8,643 bases of DNA from Desulfobacterales bacterium. GTDB taxonomy: Bacteria; Desulfobacterota; Desulfobulbia; Desulfobulbales; Desulfocapsaceae. The notes below the pieces were generated by a model, which did not search any database, had not been told where the DNA came from, and saw nothing but the letters and a program-made list of their open reading frames with translations. This document shows positions 1 to 6,285 of this stretch, piece by piece. The stretch's first letter is position 1; each line of letters starts with the position of its first letter. The position numbers were made by a program, and so were the translations under genes. Location of the stretch: positions 1 to 8,643 of the forward strand of contig JABDPQ010000751.1 of NCBI GenBank assembly GCA_013042695.1, in the 5' to 3' direction.

Positions 1-329
1 CCCTGGATCAGTGGCCGCGGTTGGTGGGATATCTCGACGTTGGCTGTGCGACGCCAGACAATAATCTTGCCGAAAATGCCATCCGCCCGTTTGTGGTCGG
101 CAGGAAGAACTGGTTGTTTGCAGGGACTCCTGAAGGTGCTGCGGCAAGTGCGGCAATCTATTCGCTGATCGAGACCGCCAAGGCCAACGGTCTCGATACC
201 TACAAATATCTGCGTTATTTATTCGAGAATCTGCCGTGTGCAGAATCAAAGGAGGAGTATCGGGAACTGCTTCCGCAACAGTTAAGTGCTGATAAGCTAA
301 ACCTGCCACAAAGCTACAGTGTTGTTTAA
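1..329 (+). CDS. IS66-family transposase, C-terminal fragment (5' end outside window)
   Basis: This is the end of the large IS66-type transposase (TnpC/OrfC), which cuts and joins the ends of the insertion element. The reading frame is open from base 3, giving LDQWPRLVGYLDVG before the first possible internal start, so the gene clearly begins outside the window. The family signature DNNLAENAIRPFVVGRKNW is present. Its Glu is the last acid of the DDE catalytic triad, and the GRKNWLFAGTPEG stretch after it is characteristic of IS66. A short IS66 C-terminal region follows (YSLIETAKANGLDTYKYLRYLFENLP). The stop codon at 327-329 lies inside the presumed right terminal repeat of the element. The two catalytic Asp residues and the accessory genes tnpA and tnpB are not visible, so it cannot be told whether the copy is active. 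Family assignment is very secure. Confidence 0.95.
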   Translation, partial: LDQWPRLVGYLDVGCATPDNNLAENAIRPFVVGRKNWLFAGTPEGAAASAAIYSLIETAKANGLDTYKYLRYLFENLPCAESKEEYRELLPQQLSADKLNLPQSYSVV

Positions 330-340
330 TTGCCGCTTAC
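321..340. repeat. Presumed right terminal inverted repeat of the IS66 element
   Basis: The outer end reads GTAAGCGGCAATTAAACAAC on the minus strand. The GTAAGCG start matches what is known for IS66-family termini. The transposase stop codon (327-329) is embedded in it. The partner repeat is outside the window, so the inner limit given here is only an estimate. Confidence 0.7.
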
Positions 341-481
341 ACTTTTTTTAATCTCGGCATTGTCGACCATTTTGTCATTCTGTGGTTCAAGGCATTCATC
401 AGGGCATTTGCTATAGCCTTCCCCTGTGTTCTATTGCTCGTCCCTCTTGTCAGAAAAATTGTCGGTAAACTCGTCAAATAA
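341..481 (+). pseudogene. DUF2798-family membrane protein, C-terminal remnant cut by the IS66 element
   Basis: Translating 341-481 gives an open frame ending in TAA at 479-481, without a usable start. It contains TFFNLGIVDHFVILW, then FKAFIRAFAIAFP, then VLLLVPLVRKIVGKLVK. This resembles the C-terminal half of DUF2798 proteins: a short region around an N-x-G motif, a W-x-K/R-A-x-(I/L) segment, a membrane helix with AFP, and a final PLVR-K/R. Intact members are small inner-membrane proteins of unknown function with two predicted helices. Here the first helix and start are missing, and the break falls exactly where the IS66 terminal repeat ends, so insertional disruption is the natural reading. 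The surviving frame has no internal stops, suggesting a recent event. The family call rests on recalled consensus and not on a search. Confidence 0.65.
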
Positions 482-902
482 AGCAACCTCAAACCTAAGA
501 TAAACAGGAAGAACTGGACCGCTCCGCTGTGCTGCGCGGAAACAACAACTTCACACGCCTCCGATAACAGAACCGCCCCCGCTGTCCGACACCTCCCCGA
601 TAATCAATTTTGCCATACCTGCCCATCTGGTAGTTAGGACAGTGTCGATATAGAATCAGGAAGAAGGTGGATCTACTTTCAATTCGGTCGAAATAGAGAC
701 TCGTGAGATATAATCTCAGCCTGAGAGCGTACTTTCAGGCTATTAAGATTCAGAAAGTACATCCCATCTTAGTCAACCTATTTTGTATCGGATTATTGGC
801 TGGCTCTGATGAGTAATAGCAGATTTTTTTCAGAAAAAGCTGTTAATAAGTGGCAACTTTATTGGTGAACTTCCCCGAGTAGGATAAAGAACCCCTAAAT
901 AG
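482..902. other. Non-coding gap with overlapping hairpins
   Basis: No reading frame here has a credible start, ribosome site or recognisable protein. The stretch 704-760 contains three perfect short inverted repeats that overlap (described separately). The heptamer TACTTTC occurs at 674-680 and 730-736 and in inverted form at 753-759. No clear factor-independent terminator was found for either flanking gene. This may be remnant DNA of the disrupted DUF2798 locus plus the downstream region of the CBS gene. Confidence 0.5.
704..760. repeat. Three overlapping inverted repeats (alternative hairpins)
   Basis: Seen directly: TGAGAT/ATCTCA at 704-718 (3-base loop), AGCCTGA/TCAGGCT at 718-741 (10-base loop) and GTACTTTC/GAAAGTAC at 729-760 (16-base loop). 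The second and third share bases, so an RNA could form one or the other but not both. Whether the region is transcribed is unknown. It could be part of an untranslated RNA, a degraded small mobile repeat or an operator cluster. Confidence 0.5.
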
Positions 903-1343
903 TCAGCCCGGATATCTATCAGAGATATAGTCCCTGTAGTATCTGAGTTCCACATCCTTTTCCTCCACTTGGGCATTTACAACATCACCCATGGAGATAA
1001 GACCAATTATCTTTTTGTTATCAAAAATCGGTAAGTGCCGAATCCTATTCTTGGTCATGACAGCTCGAACATAATCTAAGTCGTCGTCTTTTCTACCGAC
1101 TATAAGATCTGTTGACATAATTTTATCGATTGGCACTGATTTGATATCCTCATAGTGATTTATAGTTGCCATTAGGACATCTCGTGCACAGATAATCCCA
1201 AGTATGTTCTCATTTTTATCAATAACAAGCAATGAACCTATTCGATTGGCAGCAAAAACCAACATTGCATCAAATATTGAAGTACTCGCAACTATAGTGA
1301 CCACCCTGCTTCCTTTTACTGCCAGTATATCATTTACTTTCAT
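903..1343 (-). CDS. Stand-alone CBS-domain pair protein
   Basis: This is a 146-residue cytoplasmic protein made almost entirely of two CBS domains, about residues 5-60 and 68-125. The first ends in the typical GIICARDVL and the second in RIRHLPIFDNKKIIGLISMGDVV, the usual strand-strand-helix ending of the motif. Such pairs form a Bateman module that binds adenosine nucleotides (AMP, ATP or S-adenosylmethionine) and act as energy or ligand sensors; the partner cannot be told from sequence. A short charged, Tyr-rich tail follows (VELRYYRDYISDRYPG). The ATG start at 1343 is preceded by a purine-rich GGGGG about 9 bases upstream. No catalytic or DNA-binding domain is attached, and it has no close co-directional neighbour: more than 400 bases separate it from uxaE, so it is probably its own transcription unit. 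Confidence 0.9.
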   Translation of the reverse strand: MKVNDILAVKGSRVVTIVASTSIFDAMLVFAANRIGSLLVIDKNENILGIICARDVLMATINHYEDIKSVPIDKIMSTDLIVGRKDDDLDYVRAVMTKNRIRHLPIFDNKKIIGLISMGDVVNAQVEEKDVELRYYRDYISDRYPG

Positions 1344-1763
1344 CTAATTGCCCCCAGCTGTTTATCAACTCATTCATGAAAAAAGTTACTTAAAAACAGA
1401 CAGATCCTTGCGCTGCAGTACCTCTAAAGATATAACCTTGCCAGTGGAAATATTCAATATTCCAAACCGTCACATTGTGCCGTTTATCCGCCTAGCTTGG
1501 TGATTAAAATTTAATGATTAGTTGAGAATTGAGAAAATTGCTCCTATCGAGACAGTTCCGTCAGCAAAGTTAAGTTTTCAGAGAATTTGTTGCTCGAGGG
1601 TGATCAGGAACAAGGTTGAACCCTCACAGTTGAGGAAAATGTCGATATAGTAACTGGAAATCCTAAATGGAGAAGAGGAAGAGATATACAAGTTTAAACT
1701 AATTCTCATAGTTAAATAAATCAGGTCATTGCTGAACTTGTGGCGCTTGTGCAACTAGAATTT
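1344..1763. other. Non-coding gap between uxaE and the CBS gene
   Basis: No convincing gene is seen. It should hold the CBS gene promoter and the end of the uxaE transcript. Small symmetric sequences are present: a near-palindrome around AATATTCAATATTCC (1446-1462), a GAGGGT/ACCCTC pair within about 1595-1625, and the palindrome AGTTTAAACT (1691-1700). None is followed by a convincing T-run in the uxaE direction, so no terminator is called. Confidence 0.4.
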
Positions 1764-3008
1764 CTAAAGAAACAGCGGAGTAATGTGTTTTTCGAACAAA
1801 TTGGTGCACACATGCCTGCCGATGACATCTTTGTGAGTTTCCAGGGCCTGCAGGTAGGTGGTGCCATATTCTGCGGCAACCTTGTACCCCACATGGAGCA
1901 ATTGCCTGATATTTTTATCATAGTCTGAACAACTCATGTCATGGCAAATCGATTGAGCAATTTTTTGATCATTCCACCTGCTGAATTCCTCCGGGGACGG
2001 TAAGAGATTTCTCTCAATATCAATCACGCTTGCGTATGGGCCGCAGAGTTCATCGAACCTGCTAAAGGAAGCGGCATAGATATCCTTGACAAGATCCAGG
2101 GAGCTGTCTCCGGATTCCGCCAGTCCGATTAGTTCCTCAAGCCATGTTGTTCCCGCAGTTTTGACGTGTACTCCTGCACCATGCAATTCGATGGCTTTTC
2201 GAATGCCCGGATAGATAGAAAATTTGTCACTACCGCTGTGCACACTGAGCTTTAGGTTATTCGGCAGATCGAAAAGAGAAACCGCATGGCGTATCACACA
2301 GATGTCGTCGCTGAACTCACGATTGAATTGCTCAACATCTCCCTGATAGTCAATACCCTTGTTAAACCTGCCGGTGAATTTGGGAGCGATGGTCTGGGCA
2401 GGAACCTTCTGGCCCGTCAGTGCAGCCAGAATGAAAAGGAGCTCTTCAGGGGTCTGAGGTTCTTCGGTTTCATCCATAGACACTTCGGTAATGAACGTAT
2501 CTTTTCCTTTTACTGACTCGATATACTTATAGATCTCAGCAGCTCTTTGTACGGCAAAGAGATATTTTTCTGCCGAGTCCCGAATCTTTTCCCTGGTAAT
2601 ATTCAAGGGTTCTTCTATTCCCTCGATGTGGAGATGGCCTGAGAGGAATGAGCACGCATCAACAAAACTCGACAGATCTCTTTCCTCTGCCTTTTCACCA
2701 ATGTAGTCAGCCACGTCGAGCGTGAAAAAGTCACTGTGATCAAGAAAATTTTCCACATTGGACAAACCAATATGATCAGCATCAACATAGTAGCTGCCTG
2801 ACCAGCCGCTGTTTTTCACCGCAACATCGGCCTCTCTGCGGACATCAACCTGGGAGGTGCCGACAATCAAGTGTTCTCGGTGGGATTTGTTCCACACGAT
2901 GGCAATATCTACGCCTTGTTCCTCTGCTTTCCTGATGGCTTGAAGCTGAGGGCTGCCCTGCTTGCCAAAGCGATCGCCTGTGCCGAAGGAGTACTTTTCT
3001 AATTCCAT
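1764..3008 (-). CDS. uxaE: Tagaturonate epimerase family protein (UxaE-like)
   Basis: A 414-residue cytoplasmic protein recognisable over its whole length as a member of the tagaturonate epimerase family (EC 5.1.2.7). The founding enzyme converts D-tagaturonate to D-fructuronate, letting galacturonate be used through the glucuronate branch. Family landmarks are the N-terminal SFGTGDRFGKQG, VWNKSHREHLIVGT and DADHIGL (residues about 7-81), then APKFTGRFNKGIDYQGDVEQ (208-227), LKLSVHSGSDKFSIYPGIR (253-270), VKTAGTTWLEELIGLAE (282-298) and the C-terminal RQLLHVGYKVAAEYG (368-382). The His and Asp residues in the DADH and HSGSDKF motifs are good candidates for metal or substrate contacts. It follows dctM after 270 bases on the same strand, consistent with catabolism of an acid imported by the TRAP system. 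No strong Shine-Dalgarno precedes the ATG. The companion uronate genes are absent, so the true substrate could be a related keto-sugar acid. Confidence 0.88.
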   Translation of the reverse strand: MELEKYSFGTGDRFGKQGSPQLQAIRKAEEQGVDIAIVWNKSHREHLIVGTSQVDVRREADVAVKNSGWSGSYYVDADHIGLSNVENFLDHSDFFTLDVADYIGEKAEERDLSSFVDACSFLSGHLHIEGIEEPLNITREKIRDSAEKYLFAVQRAAEIYKYIESVKGKDTFITEVSMDETEEPQTPEELLFILAALTGQKVPAQTIAPKFTGRFNKGIDYQGDVEQFNREFSDDICVIRHAVSLFDLPNNLKLSVHSGSDKFSIYPGIRKAIELHGAGVHVKTAGTTWLEELIGLAESGDSSLDLVKDIYAASFSRFDELCGPYASVIDIERNLLPSPEEFSRWNDQKIAQSICHDMSCSDYDKNIRQLLHVGYKVAAEYGTTYLQALETHKDVIGRHVCTNLFEKHITPLFL

Positions 3009-3278
3009 TAGTAGACTCAGTTTTAAAGATTTTATATGAAAGTGATGAGTAAAAGTCGCAACAGCTCAATGTAACATTTCTCCGAAATTTAAAAGAGCAA
3101 GGTATAATTCAACAGTGCCGAACCAAATCTCTGAGATTAATGCAGACTTTAAATAGAGGCTGGCATCGTACCTTTCGAGTGTATCTTACGTGACTGTTGT
3201 AGGGTTTTCCTGATTTGACCTTGCACACCGTAGGCAACATTCTGCGAAGTTTTTTTCTAGGTTCTCTTCACCTCTGGC
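3009..3278 (-). promoter_or_regulatory. dctM-uxaE intergenic region with possible uxaE promoter
   Basis: This 270-base gap is unusually long for an operon. On the minus strand TTGCGA (3056-3061) is followed after 17 to 19 bases by CATATAAA (bases 3031-3038), a weak sigma-70-like pair that would start transcription roughly 20-25 bases before uxaE. An interrupted palindrome AATCTC-T-GAGATT lies at 3126-3138 and could be an operator. No hairpin with a T-run was found behind dctM, so read-through from the upstream genes remains possible. All assignments here are tentative. Confidence 0.3.
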
Positions 3279-4559
3279 CTAACCAGTGTAAAACAATCTG
3301 GGGATAAACAGAACAACTGCTGGAAGAAGTATACACAGCAGTAGTACAAGCATCATCATACCAACAAAGGGCCAGATAATTTTACTTGCTTTTGAAACCT
3401 CAATGCCGGCAATATTGCAACAAATGTAAAGTAATATTCCTACGGGTGGCGTAACAGAGCCAATCAGTACCGCCATATTCAATACTACGCCAAAATGAAC
3501 AAGATCTAGCCCCATCTTGCTGATAACTGGAATAAAAATTGGGGCAAATATAATGAGTACAGGAATACCCTCGATAAATAAGCCAAGCATTAAAATAAAA
3601 CAAATTATCATCAATTCGATAATAACAGGAGCTACCTGAAAGGAGGTAAGAAAGCTTGATATCATGTAGGGAAATCCTTCCAGGGCAAGGATCCTACCGA
3701 AAACCGATGACTGGGCTATTACAAACAGACATATTGAAGTCATTACCGCAGAATCGATGAAGATTCTGGGGAAATCTTTAAATTGAATGGTTTTGTAAAC
3801 GAATTTGCCGACGATAAAGGCGTAGAATGTGGCAACTACTCCTGCTTCGGTAGCAGTAAAAACACCCGATAGTACTCCCCCTAGTATAATTACCGGCATA
3901 AGCAATGGAATGAATGCACGAAGGAAGCTCTTCCAGATATTGGGAAGGGAAAAGGAACAAACCGCTCCATACCCATGCTTTACGGATAGATAATAACTCA
4001 TACCCATGAGTGCCAAGCCAACAGATACACCAGGGACGATCCCGGCCAGAAACAGTTCGGCAATGGAGACATTGGCAATTACTCCGTAGATGATCATCAT
4101 CATACTTGGAGGAATTAAGGGACCAATAGTTGACGACGTGGCGGTTACGGCGACTGAAAACTCCGGGCTGTATTTGTCTTCCACCATAACGGGGATGAGC
4201 ATGGAACCGAGGGCTGAGGCATCTGCCGTTGCGGATCCCGAAATACCTGCAAAAAACATACTTGCCACAATGTTTACATGGGCAAGTCCACCCCGGATAT
4301 AACCAACGATATCGCGTGAAAAAGCGACGATTCTCGTGGTGATCCCACCGCTATTCATCATTTCACCGGCGAGAATGAAAAAGGGAATTGCCATGATGGG
4401 AAAAGAGTCCACAGCCGAAAACATATTTGTAACTACCATTATGGGAGAATCCCCACCAACGAAGAGAGCCAGCAGAGATGCAATTCCCATGGCATAGGCT
4501 ACGGGTGTTTTGATAGCTATTAAGACAATGAACGAGATGAATAATACGGCGAGCATCAT
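3279..4559 (-). CDS. dctM: TRAP transporter large permease, DctM family
   Basis: The large membrane subunit of a tripartite ATP-independent periplasmic transporter, which moves the substrate across the inner membrane using an ion (usually sodium) gradient. It has 426 residues, the family's normal length, and is hydrophobic throughout with about 11-12 membrane segments. Hallmarks are PFFILAGEMMNSGGI (59-73), GGLAHVNIVASMFFAG (90-105) running into ISGSATADASALGS (106-119), ATSSTIGPLIPPS (140-152), TATEAG (235-240) and GSVTPPVG (367-374). The repeated SGSATAD and GSVTPP regions are the two inverted-repeat halves that line the transport site. The start codon overlaps the dctQ stop in ATGA (4556-4559), implying translational coupling. 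A second Met directly follows, so the start may be one codon later. The substrate is set by DctP and cannot be read from this subunit. Confidence 0.96.
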   Translation of the reverse strand: MMLAVLFISFIVLIAIKTPVAYAMGIASLLALFVGGDSPIMVVTNMFSAVDSFPIMAIPFFILAGEMMNSGGITTRIVAFSRDIVGYIRGGLAHVNIVASMFFAGISGSATADASALGSMLIPVMVEDKYSPEFSVAVTATSSTIGPLIPPSMMMIIYGVIANVSIAELFLAGIVPGVSVGLALMGMSYYLSVKHGYGAVCSFSLPNIWKSFLRAFIPLLMPVIILGGVLSGVFTATEAGVVATFYAFIVGKFVYKTIQFKDFPRIFIDSAVMTSICLFVIAQSSVFGRILALEGFPYMISSFLTSFQVAPVIIELMIICFILMLGLFIEGIPVLIIFAPIFIPVISKMGLDLVHFGVVLNMAVLIGSVTPPVGILLYICCNIAGIEVSKASKIIWPFVGMMMLVLLLCILLPAVVLFIPRLFYTG

Positions 4560-5041
4560 GAGTATCTGCTCCTACAGGCACTCTGTATAGCCGTGCAAAG
4601 CGAAATTGCTATATACACAGAGGAGATTCCCAGTCCAATGGGAATAGCCATGTACACGTATCCCATAGGAATACGTATGGCCGGAGAGAGCTGGGTCATA
4701 TTGCTTTTAATAACACCCACGCTCATGTAAATGACGCAAGAAATAAAGAAAAGTACTAGGAGATTGACAAGAATGGCCAGGACATTTTTGGGAACCTCTG
4801 GCAGATGCATAACAACATAATCAACCCCGATGTGAGATCCTCTTTTAGAGGCGATCGCTGCTCCGATAAAAACCAACCATACAAAAGCATACCGGGCTAT
4901 TTCTTCACTCCAGTATAAGGGTGCATTCATCACATACCTGAAAAATACCTGCAGTAAAATTGAGATGACCATAACCAGGGTTGCACTTACCAATAGAAAG
5001 TAGGCGAACCCATCTAAAGCTCTAACAATCAAAGTGCCCAT
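4556..5041 (-). CDS. dctQ: TRAP transporter small permease, DctQ family
   Basis: The small membrane subunit of the TRAP transporter, needed for a stable complex with DctM. It has 161 residues and four predicted membrane helices at about 13-33, 51-66, 86-110 and 127-150. Family features are QVFFRYVMNAPLYWSEEIAR (31-50), where the W-S-E-E motif follows the first helix, then YAFVWLVFIGAA, and the late LSPAIRIPMGYVYMAIPIG (118-136). The ATG at 5041 has only a modest CGGAA ribosome site about 8 bases upstream. It is separated from dctP by 189 bases containing a strong hairpin and overlaps dctM by four bases. Sequence divergence is usual for this subunit, but gene order and motifs make the call secure. 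Confidence 0.94.
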   Translation of the reverse strand: MGTLIVRALDGFAYFLLVSATLVMVISILLQVFFRYVMNAPLYWSEEIARYAFVWLVFIGAAIASKRGSHIGVDYVVMHLPEVPKNVLAILVNLLVLFFISCVIYMSVGVIKSNMTQLSPAIRIPMGYVYMAIPIGLGISSVYIAISLCTAIQSACRSRYS

Positions 5042-5168
5042 GAGTATTTTTCCGTATAGATGGCTTAACTGTCGCCTTTCAATTTCGTGTCATTACTATG
5101 CTTGAAATGAGGATGATAAAATTCTTTCAAATAGACCAAAAGCCAATCTTGAAAGGCTAAATTTTCAA

Positions 5169-5210
5169 CTTGTACAGACCAGGAAATCCCATCGGTCTGA
5201 CCTGTACAAG
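5169..5210 (-). other. Hairpin in the dctP-dctQ gap (likely mRNA stabiliser or attenuator)
   Basis: CTTGTACAG (5169-5177) pairs perfectly with CTGTACAAG (5202-5210), and the adjoining ACC/GGT (5178-5180 with 5194-5196) extends the stem past a 5-base bulge. It lies about 20 bases after the dctP stop. It is not followed by a clear T-run in the direction of transcription, so it looks like a protective or partial-termination structure and not a full terminator. Comparable intercistronic hairpins are known to keep binding-protein mRNA more abundant than permease mRNA. Confidence 0.5.
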
Positions 5211-5230
5211 CATTTATGATTGTTAAAGAA

Positions 5231-6199
5231 TTACTTTAAAAGATCCATAACTTCAGGACCGATTTCTTCACTGAACTGTTCAATGACAGGTTTAACTGCT
5301 TCAGTAAACGCGGCTTTATCAACGGTGTTGACATCGACACCTTTTGCCTTCAAATCGTCTAAGAATTTGACCTGAGCTTCTTTGTCTGCTGCCCTTTCCA
5401 TCTTCCCAAGCTCTTTTGCCGATTCCATGAGATATTTTTGAAGATCTTCGGGGAGCTTACTGAAAGCGGCGTTACTGATAGCAACAACACCTGGGGGAGC
5501 AAAATGCTCGGTAACTGAGAAATATTTGGCTACTTCATAAAATTTATCGTTCAATACGTTACCTGGTGCATTTTCTGCCCCATCCATAACACCTTGTTGA
5601 AGAGCCGTGTACAATTCTCCATAGGCCATTGGTGTGGCAGATGCGCCCATGGAATTAAGTGTTCCAACCATTAGAGGACTCTCCATAACCCTTATTTTAA
5701 GACCCTTGAGATCCGCCGGGTTATTAATAGGCCGTTTGCTGTTGAAAACACTTCTAAAACCATTGGTAAACCAGGTAAGGCCAATGATGTTCTCTTGCTT
5801 GAGCAGCTCAAAAAGTTTTTGACCTAAAGGACCTTCCAGAGTTGCAGCAATTTGTTCGTAGTCCTGGAAAACGTAGGGAAGGGCGCAGACCATAAATTGG
5901 GGAACAAAACTGCTGATCGGCCCTGTGGATACCTGCGCCATATCAATAGTCCCAAGTCTCATACCTTCTATATATTCACGTTCCCCCCCGAGCTGCGCTC
6001 CGTCAAGAATCCTTATGTCCAAGCGGCCATCGGTTTCTTTTTTGACTGTTTCTGCCCATTCCTTCATCGTTACATTATGGAGATGGGATGGTCCAGAAAC
6101 ACTTGCCAAGCGCAGTTTATACTTGTCTGCGGCCCATGAGGTGTGAGCAATCATCACCATCAATGCCATTGTAATCAAGGTCATAATGAGCTTCTTCAT
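5231..6199 (-). CDS. dctP: TRAP transporter substrate-binding protein, DctP family
   Basis: The periplasmic receptor that captures an organic acid and delivers it to DctQM. It has 322 residues, typical length. A clear Sec signal peptide (MKKLIMTLITMALMVMIAHTSWA) should be cut after Ala23, since no lipoprotein Cys is present. The mature protein carries DctP landmarks: KLRLASVSGPSHLHN (28-42), GAQLGGEREYIEGMRLGTIDM (67-87), LKGLKIRVMESP (164-175), where Arg170 is the conserved residue that salt-bridges the ligand carboxylate, and ALQQGVMDGAEN (199-210) near the ligand. Ligand is therefore almost certainly a carboxylate. Uronates are plausible from the linked uxaE, but sialic-acid-like or other sugar acids cannot be excluded. 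The start is fixed by a strong Shine-Dalgarno (AGGAGG, 6208-6213). The strong ribosome site and downstream hairpin fit high expression. Confidence 0.95.
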   Translation of the reverse strand: MKKLIMTLITMALMVMIAHTSWAADKYKLRLASVSGPSHLHNVTMKEWAETVKKETDGRLDIRILDGAQLGGEREYIEGMRLGTIDMAQVSTGPISSFVPQFMVCALPYVFQDYEQIAATLEGPLGQKLFELLKQENIIGLTWFTNGFRSVFNSKRPINNPADLKGLKIRVMESPLMVGTLNSMGASATPMAYGELYTALQQGVMDGAENAPGNVLNDKFYEVAKYFSVTEHFAPPGVVAISNAAFSKLPEDLQKYLMESAKELGKMERAADKEAQVKFLDDLKAKGVDVNTVDKAAFTEAVKPVIEQFSEEIGPEVMDLLK

Positions 6200-6207
6200 A
6201 ATTCCTT

Positions 6208-6213
6208 CCTCCT
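6208..6213 (-). promoter_or_regulatory. Strong ribosome binding site of dctP
   Basis: A perfect AGGAGG on the minus strand lies 8 bases before the ATG at 6199. It is the strongest ribosome site in the cluster and fixes the dctP start. It fits the need for more binding protein than permease. Confidence 0.85.
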
Positions 6214-6285
6214 CAATGTTTTTCAGTAGCTGTTATTTCACAATTTATTTGTCAAAATAGTTAGCCACCAGTAATTTATTAAACG

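Larger units (their letters stand above)
1..340 (+). mobile_element. Right end of an IS66-family insertion sequence
   Basis: The transposase tail is followed at once by a sequence ending TGCCGCTTAC at 340. Read inward this is GTAAGCGGCA, and IS66-family elements typically begin with GTAA, often GTAAGCG. The element therefore very likely ends at 340. The left end lies outside the window, so the inverted repeat pair and the usual 8-base target duplication (expected copy: bases 341-348) cannot be confirmed. Reading immediately past 340 enters a truncated gene, which fits a real element boundary. Confidence 0.8.

Noticed and set aside
505..517. 13-base match CAGGAAGAACTGG to the transposase gene near 103-115
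   Set aside because: The match does not extend on either side, and one match of this length is expected by chance in a window of this size.
644..1650. Repeated TGTCGATATAG at about 646 and 1639 as a direct repeat
   Set aside because: Only 11 bases match and the flanks differ; no element structure connects the two copies.
6200..6285. TTGACA on the minus strand upstream of dctP as a separate promoter
   Set aside because: No acceptable -10 hexamer occurs 16-18 bases downstream, so a dctP-specific promoter is not supported.
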